Shown here piece by piece: positions 16,794-25,790 of a stretch of DNA of 64,000 bases (the stretch's first letter is position 1; every line of letters starts with the position of its first letter). The DNA lies in the NCBI RefSeq assembly GCF_012276985.1, contig NZ_JAAXMM010000014.1:107826-171825 (forward strand). The letters are read 5' to 3'. Made by a program: the position numbers and the translations under genes. Origin of the DNA: Agrobacterium sp. a22-2. GTDB lineage: Bacteria > Pseudomonadota > Alphaproteobacteria > Rhizobiales > Rhizobiaceae. The notes under the pieces were generated by a model. That model saw only the letters and a list, made by a program, of their open reading frames with translations. It was not told the DNA's origin and made no database searches.

Positions 16794-18614
16794 ATGAAAA
16801 CCCTCAAGATATCGCTCAGACTCTACATGCTTGTCGGATTGGCACTGGCGATCTTTTCCGCGACACTTGTCTATACGCTCTATCATTTTCAGGGCGCCAT
16901 GGTCACCGAGCGCAAATCGAAACTGAGCGCCATGGACCAGAGCATGATCACCCTGTTCAAATTCTACCACGGGCTGGAGACATCCGGAGCCCTGACGCGC
17001 GAAGAGGCCCAGACCCGCGCCAAGGATGCGGTGCGGGCGCTGCGATATGAAGACAGCGGCTATTTCTGGATCAATGACATGAAGAGCGGCATCATCATGC
17101 ATCCGATCAAGCCGGCGCTTGACGGCACGGACCAGTCCGGCATGAAGGATCCGACCGGCAAGTTCATCTTCCAGGAATTCGTCAAGGCCGTTCAGGCAAG
17201 CCCCACCCGGGAAGGTTTCGTCGATTATCTCTGGCCGAAGCCTGGCTTTGAAGAACCCGTGCTGAAATATTCCCATGTCGCTGGCTTCGAGCCCTGGGGC
17301 TGGATTGTCGGCACCGGCGTTTATGCCGACGACCTGGCCGCCCTGTTCCGCCGCAATGCGATCGAGACCGCAGCCAGCGTGCTGTTCGGCGCATTGCTGA
17401 TCGTATGTGCCGCGTTTGCCATCGTGCGCAGCGTCGTCGGCCCGCTCCATCGCCTGAAGGCCGCCATGCAGGCCATCTCGGAAGAAAAGGTCACCAGCGA
17501 AGTCCCCGAGATGGACCGCAAGGACGAGATCGGTGAGATGGCCGGAGTCGTCTCCATCCTGCGCGATTCCGTGCGCGAGCGTGTCGACCTGCGCAAGCGG
17601 GAGAGCGATCAGCAGCAAAGACTTGAAGAAGAACGCCGCAACACCGAGCACCGCCAACGGACCATCAGCCAGACCCAGGCCGATGCAATGCAGACGGTCG
17701 GCATGGCGCTCGAACGCCTCGCCAATGGCGATCTGACAGCGTCAATCGGCGAGATATCGTCGGAATACGGCAAGCTGCGTGATGACTTCAACCGCGCCGT
17801 GGAAGCGCTCAACGATGTCATCAATGCCATCAGCCATTCCACCGACATCGTCCATGGCAGCGCCGGCGGCATTGCCGAGGCCGCCAACAATCTCTCCCAG
17901 CGTACCGAACAGCAGGCAGCCTCCCTGGAAGAAACCGCCGCCGCCCTCGACGAAATCACCGCAACGGTCCGCAGCGCCTCCGAGCGGGCGGCCGAAGCCA
18001 GCCGCATGGTCAGCGAGACCAAGCAGAGTGCCGGCAAGTCGGGCGCCATCGTGCGCGACGCGGTCTCGGCCATGAGCCGCATCGAGGACGCCTCCAACCG
18101 CATCGGCCAGATCATCGGCGTGATTGACGAGATTGCCTTCCAGACCAACCTCCTGGCGCTGAACGCCGGCGTCGAGGCGGCGCGAGCCGGGGAAGCCGGC
18201 CGCGGCTTTGCGGTCGTGGCGCAGGAAGTCCGCGAACTGGCCCAGCGTTCGGCCAAGGCGGCCAAGGAGATCAAGGGGCTGATCAGCAACTCCACTGCCG
18301 AGGTCGAAACCGGCGTGTCGCTGGTCCGCTCGACCGGCGAGGCCCTGACCGAGATCGAGACCCTGGTGAACCGCGTCAATGATCAGGTGGTCTCCATCGC
18401 CACCTCCTCCAAGGAACAGGCCGTCGGCCTTGCCGAGGTCAATACGGCCGTCAACCAGATGGACCAGATGACCCAGCAGAACGCTGCGATGGTCGAGGAG
18501 ACCAATGCGGCGAGCCAGACCCTGACGCAGGAAAGCAACCAGTTGAAGGCGCTGCTCCAGAATTTCCGCCTGTCGCCATCGACGCAGCGACAGATCGGAC
18601 GGCGCGCCGCCTGA
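16794..18614 (+). CDS. methyl-accepting chemotaxis protein with single Cache sensor
   Basis: This 606-residue transmembrane chemoreceptor has TM1 at about residues 8-30. It is followed by an extracytoplasmic sCache_2-type domain (GYFWINDMKSGIIMHP, then EPWGWIVGTGVYADDL), TM2 at about 190-212, a HAMP domain, and a signalling domain with the conserved hairpin IDEIAFQTNLLALNAGVEAA. ATG 16794 is chosen because CCGGAGCAG lies 8 bp upstream and the first helix starts there; in-frame starts exist further upstream. sCache_2 receptors often sense small organic acids, but the ligand here is unknown. No che genes are nearby. Confidence 0.93.
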   Translation: MKTLKISLRLYMLVGLALAIFSATLVYTLYHFQGAMVTERKSKLSAMDQSMITLFKFYHGLETSGALTREEAQTRAKDAVRALRYEDSGYFWINDMKSGIIMHPIKPALDGTDQSGMKDPTGKFIFQEFVKAVQASPTREGFVDYLWPKPGFEEPVLKYSHVAGFEPWGWIVGTGVYADDLAALFRRNAIETAASVLFGALLIVCAAFAIVRSVVGPLHRLKAAMQAISEEKVTSEVPEMDRKDEIGEMAGVVSILRDSVRERVDLRKRESDQQQRLEEERRNTEHRQRTISQTQADAMQTVGMALERLANGDLTASIGEISSEYGKLRDDFNRAVEALNDVINAISHSTDIVHGSAGGIAEAANNLSQRTEQQAASLEETAAALDEITATVRSASERAAEASRMVSETKQSAGKSGAIVRDAVSAMSRIEDASNRIGQIIGVIDEIAFQTNLLALNAGVEAARAGEAGRGFAVVAQEVRELAQRSAKAAKEIKGLISNSTAEVETGVSLVRSTGEALTEIETLVNRVNDQVVSIATSSKEQAVGLAEVNTAVNQMDQMTQQNAAMVEETNAASQTLTQESNQLKALLQNFRLSPSTQRQIGRRAA

Positions 18615-18640
18615 GGCGCGCCGCCGCAATATACCTGAAC

Positions 18641-18676
18641 AAGGCGGCCGGCTGGATGAACTCCGCCGGCCGCCTT
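18641..18676 (+). terminator. GC-rich hairpin after the chemoreceptor gene
   Basis: Perfect 11-bp arms AAGGCGGCCGG (18641-18651) and CCGGCCGCCTT (18666-18676) flank a 14-nt loop 27 bp after the stop. No T-run follows, so it may stabilise the 3' end or act as an inefficient or Rho-assisted terminator. Confidence 0.55.
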
Positions 18677-18838
18677 ATCCATTTCCCGGCTCCAGATTTT
18701 CGTTCACCGCTATTGTCATTTTCCGACGACGGTTTGCATCGACGCAGCGAAGCTCTCCCTGTATGGCAATTGACAACGCCTTGCCGGCTGAGTTCGGTGA
18801 GGTTCGGCACAGGAATTTCGAACGGGAGTGATTGCGGC

Positions 18839-19747
18839 ATGAGCAGGGTGCGTATTCTGGATGGCGGCATGAGCCGGGAACTGATCCGGCTTGGGGCGGA
18901 ATTACGACAGCCGGAATGGTCGGCCCTGGCGCTGCTGGAAACGCCGCAGATCGTCTACCAGGTCCATGCTGATTTCATTGAAGCCGGCGCCGACGTCATC
19001 ACCACCAATAGCTACGCACTCGTGCCCTTCCACATCGGCGAAGAGCGTTTCCAGACACAAGGCCCGGCCTTGGCCGCCCTGTCCGGCCGGCTCGCCCGCC
19101 AGGCGGCGGGCGCCTATCCCGATCGCGATGTGCTGGTGGCCGGATCGCTGCCACCCATCTTCGGCTCCTACGAACCACAGCTCTTCGATCCCTCCCGCGT
19201 CCAGGAATATCTGAGCGTTCTGGTGGCGGAGCTCTCACCCTATGTCGATGTCTGGCTTGGCGAGACGCTCAGCCTGATTGCCGAAGGCGAGGCCGTGCGC
19301 ACCGCCGTCGCGGCAAGCGGCAAGCCGTTCTGGATTTCTTTCACGCTTGCCGATGACAATGAGACGCTGGCCTCCGACACGCCGCGCCTGCGTTCCGGCG
19401 AGACCGTCGCGGACGCCGCCCGCTGGGCTGCGGGATCTGGGGCTGCCGCCCTTCTCTTCAATTGCAGCCGGCCCGAAGTCATGGCCAGCGCCGTCCGGAC
19501 GGCAGCCGCGGTGCTGAGTGACCTCGGCTCACCCCTGGAGATCGGCGTCTATGCCAATGCCTTCGAGACCGACGACACGGATGGCGGCGCCAACGAGACG
19601 CTGCATGGCACCCGCGACGACCTGACGGCCGACCGCTACTCGGCATTCGCCTGCGAATGGGTGGAGAGCGGCGCCACCCTGGTCGGCGGCTGCTGCGGCA
19701 TCGGCGCCCGGCATATTCACCGGCTGGCGGAGCAGCTCAGGACCTAG
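18839..19747 (+). CDS. homocysteine S-methyltransferase family protein
   Basis: This 302-residue TIM barrel of the MmuM/BHMT type has ILDGGMSRELIRLG at the N-terminus, TTNSYALVP, and zinc-ligand cysteines in LLFNCSRPE and in the C-terminal VGGCCGIG. It transfers a methyl group from a donor such as S-methylmethionine or a betaine to homocysteine. ATG 18839 is preferred because it starts right at the first barrel strand and GGGAG lies upstream. It is a single-gene unit with no methionine genes around and no SAM riboswitch visible in its leader. Confidence 0.88.
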   Translation: MSRVRILDGGMSRELIRLGAELRQPEWSALALLETPQIVYQVHADFIEAGADVITTNSYALVPFHIGEERFQTQGPALAALSGRLARQAAGAYPDRDVLVAGSLPPIFGSYEPQLFDPSRVQEYLSVLVAELSPYVDVWLGETLSLIAEGEAVRTAVAASGKPFWISFTLADDNETLASDTPRLRSGETVADAARWAAGSGAAALLFNCSRPEVMASAVRTAAAVLSDLGSPLEIGVYANAFETDDTDGGANETLHGTRDDLTADRYSAFACEWVESGATLVGGCCGIGARHIHRLAEQLRT

Positions 19748-19762
19748 AATCCGGTCTCGACC

Positions 19763-19793
19763 GCCGGCGCTGATCACCGCGATCAGGGCCGGC
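19763..19793. terminator. hairpin at the convergent junction
   Basis: The arms GCCGGCGCTGATC (19763-19775) and GATCAGGGCCGGC (19781-19793) pair at 12 of 13 positions around a 5-nt loop. The element lies between the converging methyltransferase and Gfo/Idh/MocA genes and overlaps the latter's stop. It could serve as a bidirectional terminator. Confidence 0.5.
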
Positions 19794-21042
19794 CTTCGAG
19801 GAGGTTCAGGCCATTGTCTTCGCCCCAGACCTCGGCGATCGACACCGGCACGCCGGTCTTGCTGCTTTGTAGGGCCGCGATACCGCAGAGAACCGACATG
19901 GCGCCAGCCCGCGCGCCGGCCCGCTGCCGCAGCTCGTCATTGAGCCCCGGTTTCAGCAGCATGTTGCGTAGGCGGTCGTCGCCGCCGTAATGGCCGCCCG
20001 AGGAATGCGGCACCCAGATGCGCTCGACATCGCCGAAATTCTTCATCAGCACGATTTCGTCGGCCGGCGGCTCGGTCCAGGGCTGCTTTTCATATTGCCG
20101 CAGTTCGATCCGCCCCTTGTGGCCGTTGAAGGCGATGTGGTGGCCTTCGATCGGCATATAGGTGTTGAGCGAATAGGAAACGTCGACGCCGTTCTTGTAG
20201 TGGATCGACGTGACCATGGTGTCGGGAATGTCGATGTCTTCGCGGAACACGCAGGCATCGCGCACATAGCCGTCGACTTCCGACGGGTCCTCGTAGAGGC
20301 TTTCGAGCAGCGGCTCCTTGGCGATGTCGAAGAAATAATCGCATTCGTGCTTGTGCGGACAGGTGCGACAGCGCGTGCCGCGGAACGGTCCCTTGCGGCC
20401 GTAATGTTTCAGGTCGGCAAAGGCCGAGACGGTCTGCGGATCGGAATCGAGATACCAGTTGAGCAGGTCGAAGTGATGGGTCGCCTTGTGCACGAACAGG
20501 CTGCCGGAATTCTCGGTGAAGGCATGCCAGCGGCGGAAATAATCCGCGCCATGGCTGGTGTTCAGATACCAGTGGAAATCGACCGAGGTCACATCGCCGA
20601 TCACGCCGGAATTGAGCAGCTCCTTGATCCGGGCCGCCGTCGGCGCGAAACGATAGTTGAACGACACGTCAAGACGCTTGCCGGTGCGCTTCTCGGCGTC
20701 GAGGATGCGCTTGATCTTGTCCGCCGTCGTGGTCATCGGCTTTTCGCTGATGACATTGGCGCCGGCCTCCATGGCCTTGACGATCAGCTCGTCATGGGTG
20801 TTGTCGCGGGTGCAGACGATGACGAGATCCGGGCGCTCGATCCGCAGAAGCTCGTCGAAATCGGTATAGATCGGCACGGAAACGCCCATATGGGCGCCGG
20901 ACCGCGCGGCGCGCAGCGCATTCAGATCGCAGACCGCGACCAGTTCGACATGATCGCCCCAGCGCTCGACCAGATCGCGGCCCCACATTGTCGAGCCGCG
21001 ATGGCCCGTGCCGACCAGCGCAAAGCGTGTTTTCGTCTTCAT
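19783..21042 (-). CDS. Gfo/Idh/MocA family oxidoreductase with cysteine cluster
   Basis: This 419-residue NAD(P)-dependent dehydrogenase has the Rossmann motif VGTGHRGSTMWG, EKPMTTTADKI with the family Lys, and HKATHHFDLLNWYL in the substrate domain. Mid-protein it carries CRTCPHKHEC (CxxC-x5-C), an insertion seen in one branch of the family that may bind a metal. It is the last gene of the leftward catabolic operon (27 bp after the isomerase-like gene), with a strong GGGAGGAGG ribosome binding site. It probably oxidises or reduces a sugar or cyclitol intermediate. Confidence 0.88.
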   Translation of the reverse strand: MKTKTRFALVGTGHRGSTMWGRDLVERWGDHVELVAVCDLNALRAARSGAHMGVSVPIYTDFDELLRIERPDLVIVCTRDNTHDELIVKAMEAGANVISEKPMTTTADKIKRILDAEKRTGKRLDVSFNYRFAPTAARIKELLNSGVIGDVTSVDFHWYLNTSHGADYFRRWHAFTENSGSLFVHKATHHFDLLNWYLDSDPQTVSAFADLKHYGRKGPFRGTRCRTCPHKHECDYFFDIAKEPLLESLYEDPSEVDGYVRDACVFREDIDIPDTMVTSIHYKNGVDVSYSLNTYMPIEGHHIAFNGHKGRIELRQYEKQPWTEPPADEIVLMKNFGDVERIWVPHSSGGHYGGDDRLRNMLLKPGLNDELRQRAGARAGAMSVLCGIAALQSSKTGVPVSIAEVWGEDNGLNLLEGRP

Positions 21043-21069
21043 CCTCGTCCTCCTCCCGATCGTTCCGCT

Positions 21070-21894
21070 TCAACACACCGTTGCGAAGCGTTCGATCACC
21101 GTATCCAGAACAACCGAGCCCGGCTTCTTCCACCAGTTCTCGGCCGAAAAAATCTCGACTTCCTGCGGCCCATGAAAACCGGCCGTCTCGATCATGCGAC
21201 GAAAAGCCGGCAGGTCGATGACACCATCACCCATCATGCCGCGATCGAGCAGCAGGTCGCGCGTCGGCACCAGCCAGTCGCAGATATGATGGGCAAAGAT
21301 CCTGTTATCGCGGCCGGCCCTGGCGATCTGCTCGGCGAGATCGGGATCCCACCAGACATGATAGGCGTCGATCGCCACGCCGACCTCCGGCCCCAGCACT
21401 TCGGCCAGATCCAGTGCCTGTTTCAGCGTGTTCACGCAGGACCGGTCGGCGGCATACATCGGATGCAGCGGCTCGATCGCAAGCGGCACTTTGGATGAGC
21501 GGGCATAAGGCAGGATCGCCTCGAAACCCTCCCTGACCATCTGCCGGGCGCCGTCGATGTCACGCGAGCCCTGCGGCAGACCGCCGACGACGAAGACCAG
21601 GCAATCGGCACCAAGGGCCGCCGCCTCGTCGATAGCACGGCGGTTGTCGTCGATGGCGGCCTTTCGGCCTTCCGCAGTATCGGCGGGAAACATGCCGCCG
21701 CGGCAAAGGCCGGTGACGCGCAAATCGTTCGAATGCACGATGCGCGCGGCTTCATCCAAGCCGATCGCCTGCACCTGGTCGCGCCACGGCGAGATGGCGG
21801 TAATGCCGCGCGCCAGGCAGCCGTCGACCGCTTCCGCAAAACCCCAGCTGCCGCGTGTCGTGGCTAGATTGATCGAGAGATTTTCGAGTGCCAT
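21070..21894 (-). CDS. sugar phosphate isomerase/epimerase-like TIM barrel
   Basis: This 274-residue protein is of the xylose isomerase-like/AP-endonuclease 2 superfamily. The four usual metal ligands are visible as Glu in LAIEPLHP, Asp in AIDAYHVWWDP, His in FAHHICDW and Glu in EVEIFS. Members isomerise, epimerise or cleave keto-sugars and cyclitols. ATG 21894 lies inside the end of the upstream enolase-like gene (31-bp overlap), implying translational coupling. With several Gfo/Idh/MocA enzymes in the regulon it could act on a keto-sugar or keto-glycoside; this is inference. Confidence 0.85.
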   Translation of the reverse strand: MALENLSINLATTRGSWGFAEAVDGCLARGITAISPWRDQVQAIGLDEAARIVHSNDLRVTGLCRGGMFPADTAEGRKAAIDDNRRAIDEAAALGADCLVFVVGGLPQGSRDIDGARQMVREGFEAILPYARSSKVPLAIEPLHPMYAADRSCVNTLKQALDLAEVLGPEVGVAIDAYHVWWDPDLAEQIARAGRDNRIFAHHICDWLVPTRDLLLDRGMMGDGVIDLPAFRRMIETAGFHGPQEVEIFSAENWWKKPGSVVLDTVIERFATVC

Positions 21895-23324
21895 TCTGTC
21901 CTCCCTGCCGGCATGGTTTCCATCGCATTCCAATCGGGCACGGCAGACGATCCGAGCCCGACCGCGTCGATCACCGAGCCGATGGCGATCTGTCCGTTTT
22001 CGATTTTCAGGCGGGCGCGACCGTCGACGGATGAATAGAGATCGGCATGGGCCTGTATGAAGCCGGCCTGTTCGCTCGACGGCGCCCCCGCCATGCCGTC
22101 GACATAGTGGTGGCCGTTGCGCTCGACATGGTGCATGCCGATCAGCGCGGCGAGCGCCAGATCCTGCTGCACGCCGAGCCCGCCTTGGGTCGTCAGATCC
22201 TCGGCCGACATGAAATAGGCGTGGCCGTCCTCCACATGCCATTTTGCCATTCGGGCGCGATTGAGCAGGGAGCGATAAAAGCCCTTGCAGGATTTCGAGG
22301 AGATACCGGTATAGCCGAGCCGCCGTGCCGTGGCGAAAGCCTCGATATCGGCATCCGATTCGTCGATCTCGATCGGCTTGAAACGGCCAAGCGAGGTCAC
22401 CGGTCTTTCAAAGGCATGGGCGCGGGCAATCGGCTGCTCGATGAACAGGATGGCGCTGGCAAAGCGATTTAGACGTGGCTCTTCGCTGATGCGGGCCAGC
22501 AGACCCTCGACCGCGTCGGCCGAAGCGAATTGTTCGTTACCGTCCAGCGTCAGGGCATAGTCGGCAACACGGGCATCGAGCAGCGCCGCGATCCGGTGCA
22601 GCCGATCGAGATCGGCGTCGATATCGCCGGATACCTTGATCTTGAAATGGCGGTGGCCATAGGTGTCGATCGACTCTTCCAGGCTTTCCGGCAGTCCGTC
22701 ATTCAGCCGGTCCGCCAGCGCGATCTCGCTGGCCGTAATCGCATCGACGAGCCCGACCGTGTGGCGGGCGGCAATGCTGCGGGCGGGTTTCAACGTTTGC
22801 AGGAAGGCCGGCAGGTCGAAACCGTCGAGATCGGGCGTTGTCGATAGGTCGATGCCGGCCAGATTGGTCTGCACGGCCTTGGTGACCGTCACGCCGTGCA
22901 GGCGGCAAAGCCCATCGAGGATGGCGCGGTCGAGCAGGGCCAGGCCGAAAGAGGCGATCAGGCCGTTCAGGCCTTGCGCCGCGGCGCGGGCATGGTGTGC
23001 GGCCTCGACGCTGGCGTGCAGCCTGAAGGCGGAACCTGACCCTGCCGACGTCAGCGCATCCGCCGCCAGCCCCAGCGCGCGGCGCAGCTGGTCGTCATTG
23101 TCGTGATTGGACAGGTCAGGCGACTTGTCGAACCATTTCGGCACCATCAGTTCGGCCGCCATGCCGATGGCCGAGCGGCCGCTGGCGTCTTCGATGCGCA
23201 CCCGCACGAAGGCCTGTCTTGCCTCGCGAAGGGTTGCCGCGCCGAAGCGGAACGGCAGGCGAAGGCGGACCTGCCGTTCGAACAGATCCGTCTCGACCAG
23301 TCGGAGTGCCGGGGCCGTGTCCAT
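21864..23324 (-). CDS. enolase-superfamily (mandelate racemase/muconate lactonizing-like) protein
   Basis: This 486-residue protein is longer than the usual ~370. Barrel residues typical of the superfamily are visible in order: KIK in RHFKIKVSGD, Asp/Asn/Glu in LTLDGNEQF, Glu in ILFIEQPI, Asp in IEIDESD, and Lys in GISSKSCKGF. These would bind Mg2+ and abstract an alpha-proton from a carboxylate such as a sugar acid. The N-terminal capping domain is RLPFRFGAATLREARQAFVRV. It is co-directional with DUF993 (3-bp gap) and overlaps the next gene. Dehydratase, epimerase or lactonizing activity cannot be told apart here. Confidence 0.83.
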   Translation of the reverse strand: MDTAPALRLVETDLFERQVRLRLPFRFGAATLREARQAFVRVRIEDASGRSAIGMAAELMVPKWFDKSPDLSNHDNDDQLRRALGLAADALTSAGSGSAFRLHASVEAAHHARAAAQGLNGLIASFGLALLDRAILDGLCRLHGVTVTKAVQTNLAGIDLSTTPDLDGFDLPAFLQTLKPARSIAARHTVGLVDAITASEIALADRLNDGLPESLEESIDTYGHRHFKIKVSGDIDADLDRLHRIAALLDARVADYALTLDGNEQFASADAVEGLLARISEEPRLNRFASAILFIEQPIARAHAFERPVTSLGRFKPIEIDESDADIEAFATARRLGYTGISSKSCKGFYRSLLNRARMAKWHVEDGHAYFMSAEDLTTQGGLGVQQDLALAALIGMHHVERNGHHYVDGMAGAPSSEQAGFIQAHADLYSSVDGRARLKIENGQIAIGSVIDAVGLGSSAVPDWNAMETMPAGRTEWHSKISRSI

Positions 23325-23327
23325 CGC

Positions 23328-24494
23328 TCAGGCGATCCCCTGCGCGGCCAGCAGCCGGCGCATGCGGGCACTGGCATCTTCCGGATCGGCCAGCACGCCG
23401 GCTCTGTCGGCCAGCCGGAACAATTCGGCCAGATGCACCAGCGAGCGGGCACTTTCCTGCCCGCCGATCATGCGGAAATGATCCTGCAGGCCGTTGAGAT
23501 AGGCCATGAAGACCACGCCGGTCTTGTAGAAGCGGGTCGGCGCCTTGAAGATATGCCGAGACAGCGGCACGGTCGGCTCCAGCAGTTTGAAGAACGTCTC
23601 GGTCTGGCCGCTACCCAGCGCTGCCAATGCCGCAGAGGCAGCCGGTGCGATCGCATCGAAAATGCCGAGCAGCGCATCGGAATGGCCATCGGCACCGCCG
23701 GCGATCAGTTCGGCATAGTTGAAATCGTCGCCGGTATACATGCGCACGCCCTTCGGCAGCCGGGCGCGCATGGCGATTTCCTTCTCCTTCGACAGCAGCG
23801 ATACCTTGATGCCATCCACCTTGTCTGGATGCGCTTCGATGGCCTTGAGGCAGGTGTCCATTGCCGCCCAATGGTCGCTCGAGCCCCAATAGCCTTCCAG
23901 TGCCGGATCGAACATTTCGCCGAGCCAGTGGATGATCACCGGCTGGCGCACCTGGCCGAGAATGCGGTCATAGACCTTGAGATAGTCGTCCGGCCCGGCG
24001 GCACAGGCGGCAAGCGCCCGGGAGGCCATCAGGATGATCCGTCCGCCAAGAGCCTCGACAAAACCGATCTGCTCTTCGTAGGCCGCGATCACGGCATCGA
24101 GCGTCAGGCCGGGCGCGGGCAGCAGATGGTCGGTGCCGGCACCGCAGGCGATCAGCGCATCCGGCCGGCTCTTTGCGTCCGTCAGCGCCCGGCGGATCAG
24201 GTCCTGCGCCTCGGGCCAGGCCAGACCCATGCCGCGTTGCGCGGTGTCCATGGCTTCGGCCACGCCGAGGCCCAGATCCCAGAGGCGGTGCCGGAAGGCC
24301 AATGTGCGGTCCCAGTCGATGGCCGGCGTCAGCCAGGGGTCGTTGTCGGCGAGCGGATCGGCGACGACATGGGCGGCGGCAAAGGCGACGCGCGGAAATT
24401 CGGCCGCCGAGCGCCTGAAAAGCGGGATCGGCGTACCTGTCGTCTCATAGGTCTCGATGCGGCGGTCGCCGGTGGGAAGCAGCAGCTTGGCCAT
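23328..24494 (-). CDS. DUF993 family, dihydrodipicolinate synthase-like aldolase
   Basis: This 388-residue protein resembles a TIM-barrel N-acetylneuraminate lyase/DapA-like enzyme of family DUF993. The putative Schiff-base lysine is in DGIKVSLLSKEKE, followed by YTGDDFNYAEL. The family has no firm function known to me; by fold it should carry out aldol cleavage or hydration of a keto acid. ATG 24494 follows the upstream dehydrogenase stop by 2 bp, so the two are translationally coupled. It would fit as the carbon-carbon cleavage step of the pathway. Confidence 0.82.
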   Translation of the reverse strand: MAKLLLPTGDRRIETYETTGTPIPLFRRSAAEFPRVAFAAAHVVADPLADNDPWLTPAIDWDRTLAFRHRLWDLGLGVAEAMDTAQRGMGLAWPEAQDLIRRALTDAKSRPDALIACGAGTDHLLPAPGLTLDAVIAAYEEQIGFVEALGGRIILMASRALAACAAGPDDYLKVYDRILGQVRQPVIIHWLGEMFDPALEGYWGSSDHWAAMDTCLKAIEAHPDKVDGIKVSLLSKEKEIAMRARLPKGVRMYTGDDFNYAELIAGGADGHSDALLGIFDAIAPAASAALAALGSGQTETFFKLLEPTVPLSRHIFKAPTRFYKTGVVFMAYLNGLQDHFRMIGGQESARSLVHLAELFRLADRAGVLADPEDASARMRRLLAAQGIA

Positions 24495-24496
24495 GG

Positions 24497-25642
24497 TCAG
24501 AGATCCAGCGGTTCGACATCGAGCCAGCGCCGCTCGGCCCAGCTTTTCAGGCCGAGGGCCGCCAGCTGCACGCCCTTGGCGCCTTCGTCGAGCGTGTAGT
24601 CCCAGGGACCATCCTCGACCACATGGCGCAGGAACATTTCCCACTGCACCTTGAAGCCATTGTCATAGACCTGGTTGTCCGGCACCTCGTCCCAGGTCTT
24701 GTAGAAATCCATGGTCTGCGGCTGGTCGGGGTTCCACACCGGCTTTGGCGTATTGACCCGGTGCTGGGTCCAGCAGCGGGTCAGGCCTGCCACCGCCGAA
24801 CCATGGGTGCCGTCGACCTGGAAGGTGACGAGATCGTCGCGGCGCACGCGAACCGCCCAGGACGAATTGATATGGGCGATCACCCCGCCCTCCAGCTCGA
24901 AGGTCGCATAAGCCGCATCGTCGGCATCGGCCTTGTAGTGCTTGCCGCCTTCGTCGACGCGTTCCGGGATATGGGTGGCACCAAGGCAGCTCACCGATTT
25001 GACCGCGCCGAACAGGTTATCCAGCACGTAGCGCCAATGGCACAGCATATCGAGGATGATGCCGCCGCCATCGGCGGTGCGGTAGTTCCAGGACGGGCGC
25101 TGCGCGGTCTGCCAGTCGCCTTCGAACACCCAGTAGCCGAACTCGCCGCGCACCGAGAGGATCTTGCCGAAAAAGCCGCTGTCGCGCAGCATGGCAATCT
25201 TGCGCAGGCCGGGCAGGAACAGCTTGTCCTGCACCACGCCGTTCTTCAACCCCGAAGCCTTGGCCTTGCGCGCCAGAGCGACGGCCACGTCGAGATCATC
25301 CGAAATCGGCTTTTCGCAATAGACGTGCTTGCCGGCGTCGAGCGCCCGGCTGATCAGATCGGCGCGCATCAGCGTCGTGCCGGCATCGAAGAAAATAGTG
25401 TCGTCCGGATTGGCCAGCGCCGCCTCGACATCCGTCGACCAGCGATCGATGCCGTATGTCCTGGCCAGTTCCTCGAGCTTGGCGCCGTTGCGCCCGACGA
25501 TGATCGGGTCCGGCATCAGCCTTTCGCCGTTCGACAGCACGATGCCGCCCTGCTTGCGGATGGCGACGATCGAGCGGATGAGATGCTGGTTCAGCCCCAT
25601 GCGCCCCGTCACGCCATGCATGATGATCCCGATACGCTTCAT
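24497..25642 (-). CDS. Gfo/Idh/MocA family oxidoreductase, first gene of the leftward operon
   Basis: This 381-residue dehydrogenase has an N-terminal Rossmann motif (IGIIMHGVTGRMG), an unusually long insertion before the second strand, YCEKPISDDLDVAV with the family Lys, and GGGIILDMLCHWRYVLDNLFG in the substrate helix. CGGGAGG precedes ATG 25642. A TAAC-N6-GTTA site at 25714-25735 lies 72 bp upstream, so the operon is probably controlled by the TetR protein at 25791. Substrate unknown. Confidence 0.88.
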   Translation of the reverse strand: MKRIGIIMHGVTGRMGLNQHLIRSIVAIRKQGGIVLSNGERLMPDPIIVGRNGAKLEELARTYGIDRWSTDVEAALANPDDTIFFDAGTTLMRADLISRALDAGKHVYCEKPISDDLDVAVALARKAKASGLKNGVVQDKLFLPGLRKIAMLRDSGFFGKILSVRGEFGYWVFEGDWQTAQRPSWNYRTADGGGIILDMLCHWRYVLDNLFGAVKSVSCLGATHIPERVDEGGKHYKADADDAAYATFELEGGVIAHINSSWAVRVRRDDLVTFQVDGTHGSAVAGLTRCWTQHRVNTPKPVWNPDQPQTMDFYKTWDEVPDNQVYDNGFKVQWEMFLRHVVEDGPWDYTLDEGAKGVQLAALGLKSWAERRWLDVEPLDL

Positions 25643-25713
25643 GATTTTCCTCCCGAATATCCTCCTGTCCGGCTCCCTCCTGAGCCTTTCGGCCCGGTCC
25701 GAACAGTGCAATA

Positions 25714-25735
25714 GTTGTAACTATCTGGTTACAAG
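25714..25735. promoter_or_regulatory. candidate TetR operator upstream of the leftward operon
   Basis: The inverted repeat GTTGTAACT-ATCT-GGTTACAAG contains TAAC-N6-GTTA, the same half-site arrangement as at 26616-26637. It lies in the promoter region of the Gfo/Idh/MocA-DUF993-enolase operon, next to the 3' end of the TetR gene. Confidence 0.6.
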
Positions 25736-25790
25736 ATCGCGCAGGAAAATCGGTTTTGTCAATCTCCCCGAGTGATATTTTTGGATCAGG

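Noticed and set aside
18677..18838. SAM riboswitch upstream of the homocysteine methyltransferase
   Set aside because: No SAM-I or SAM-II consensus or pseudoknot pairing could be recognised in the leader.
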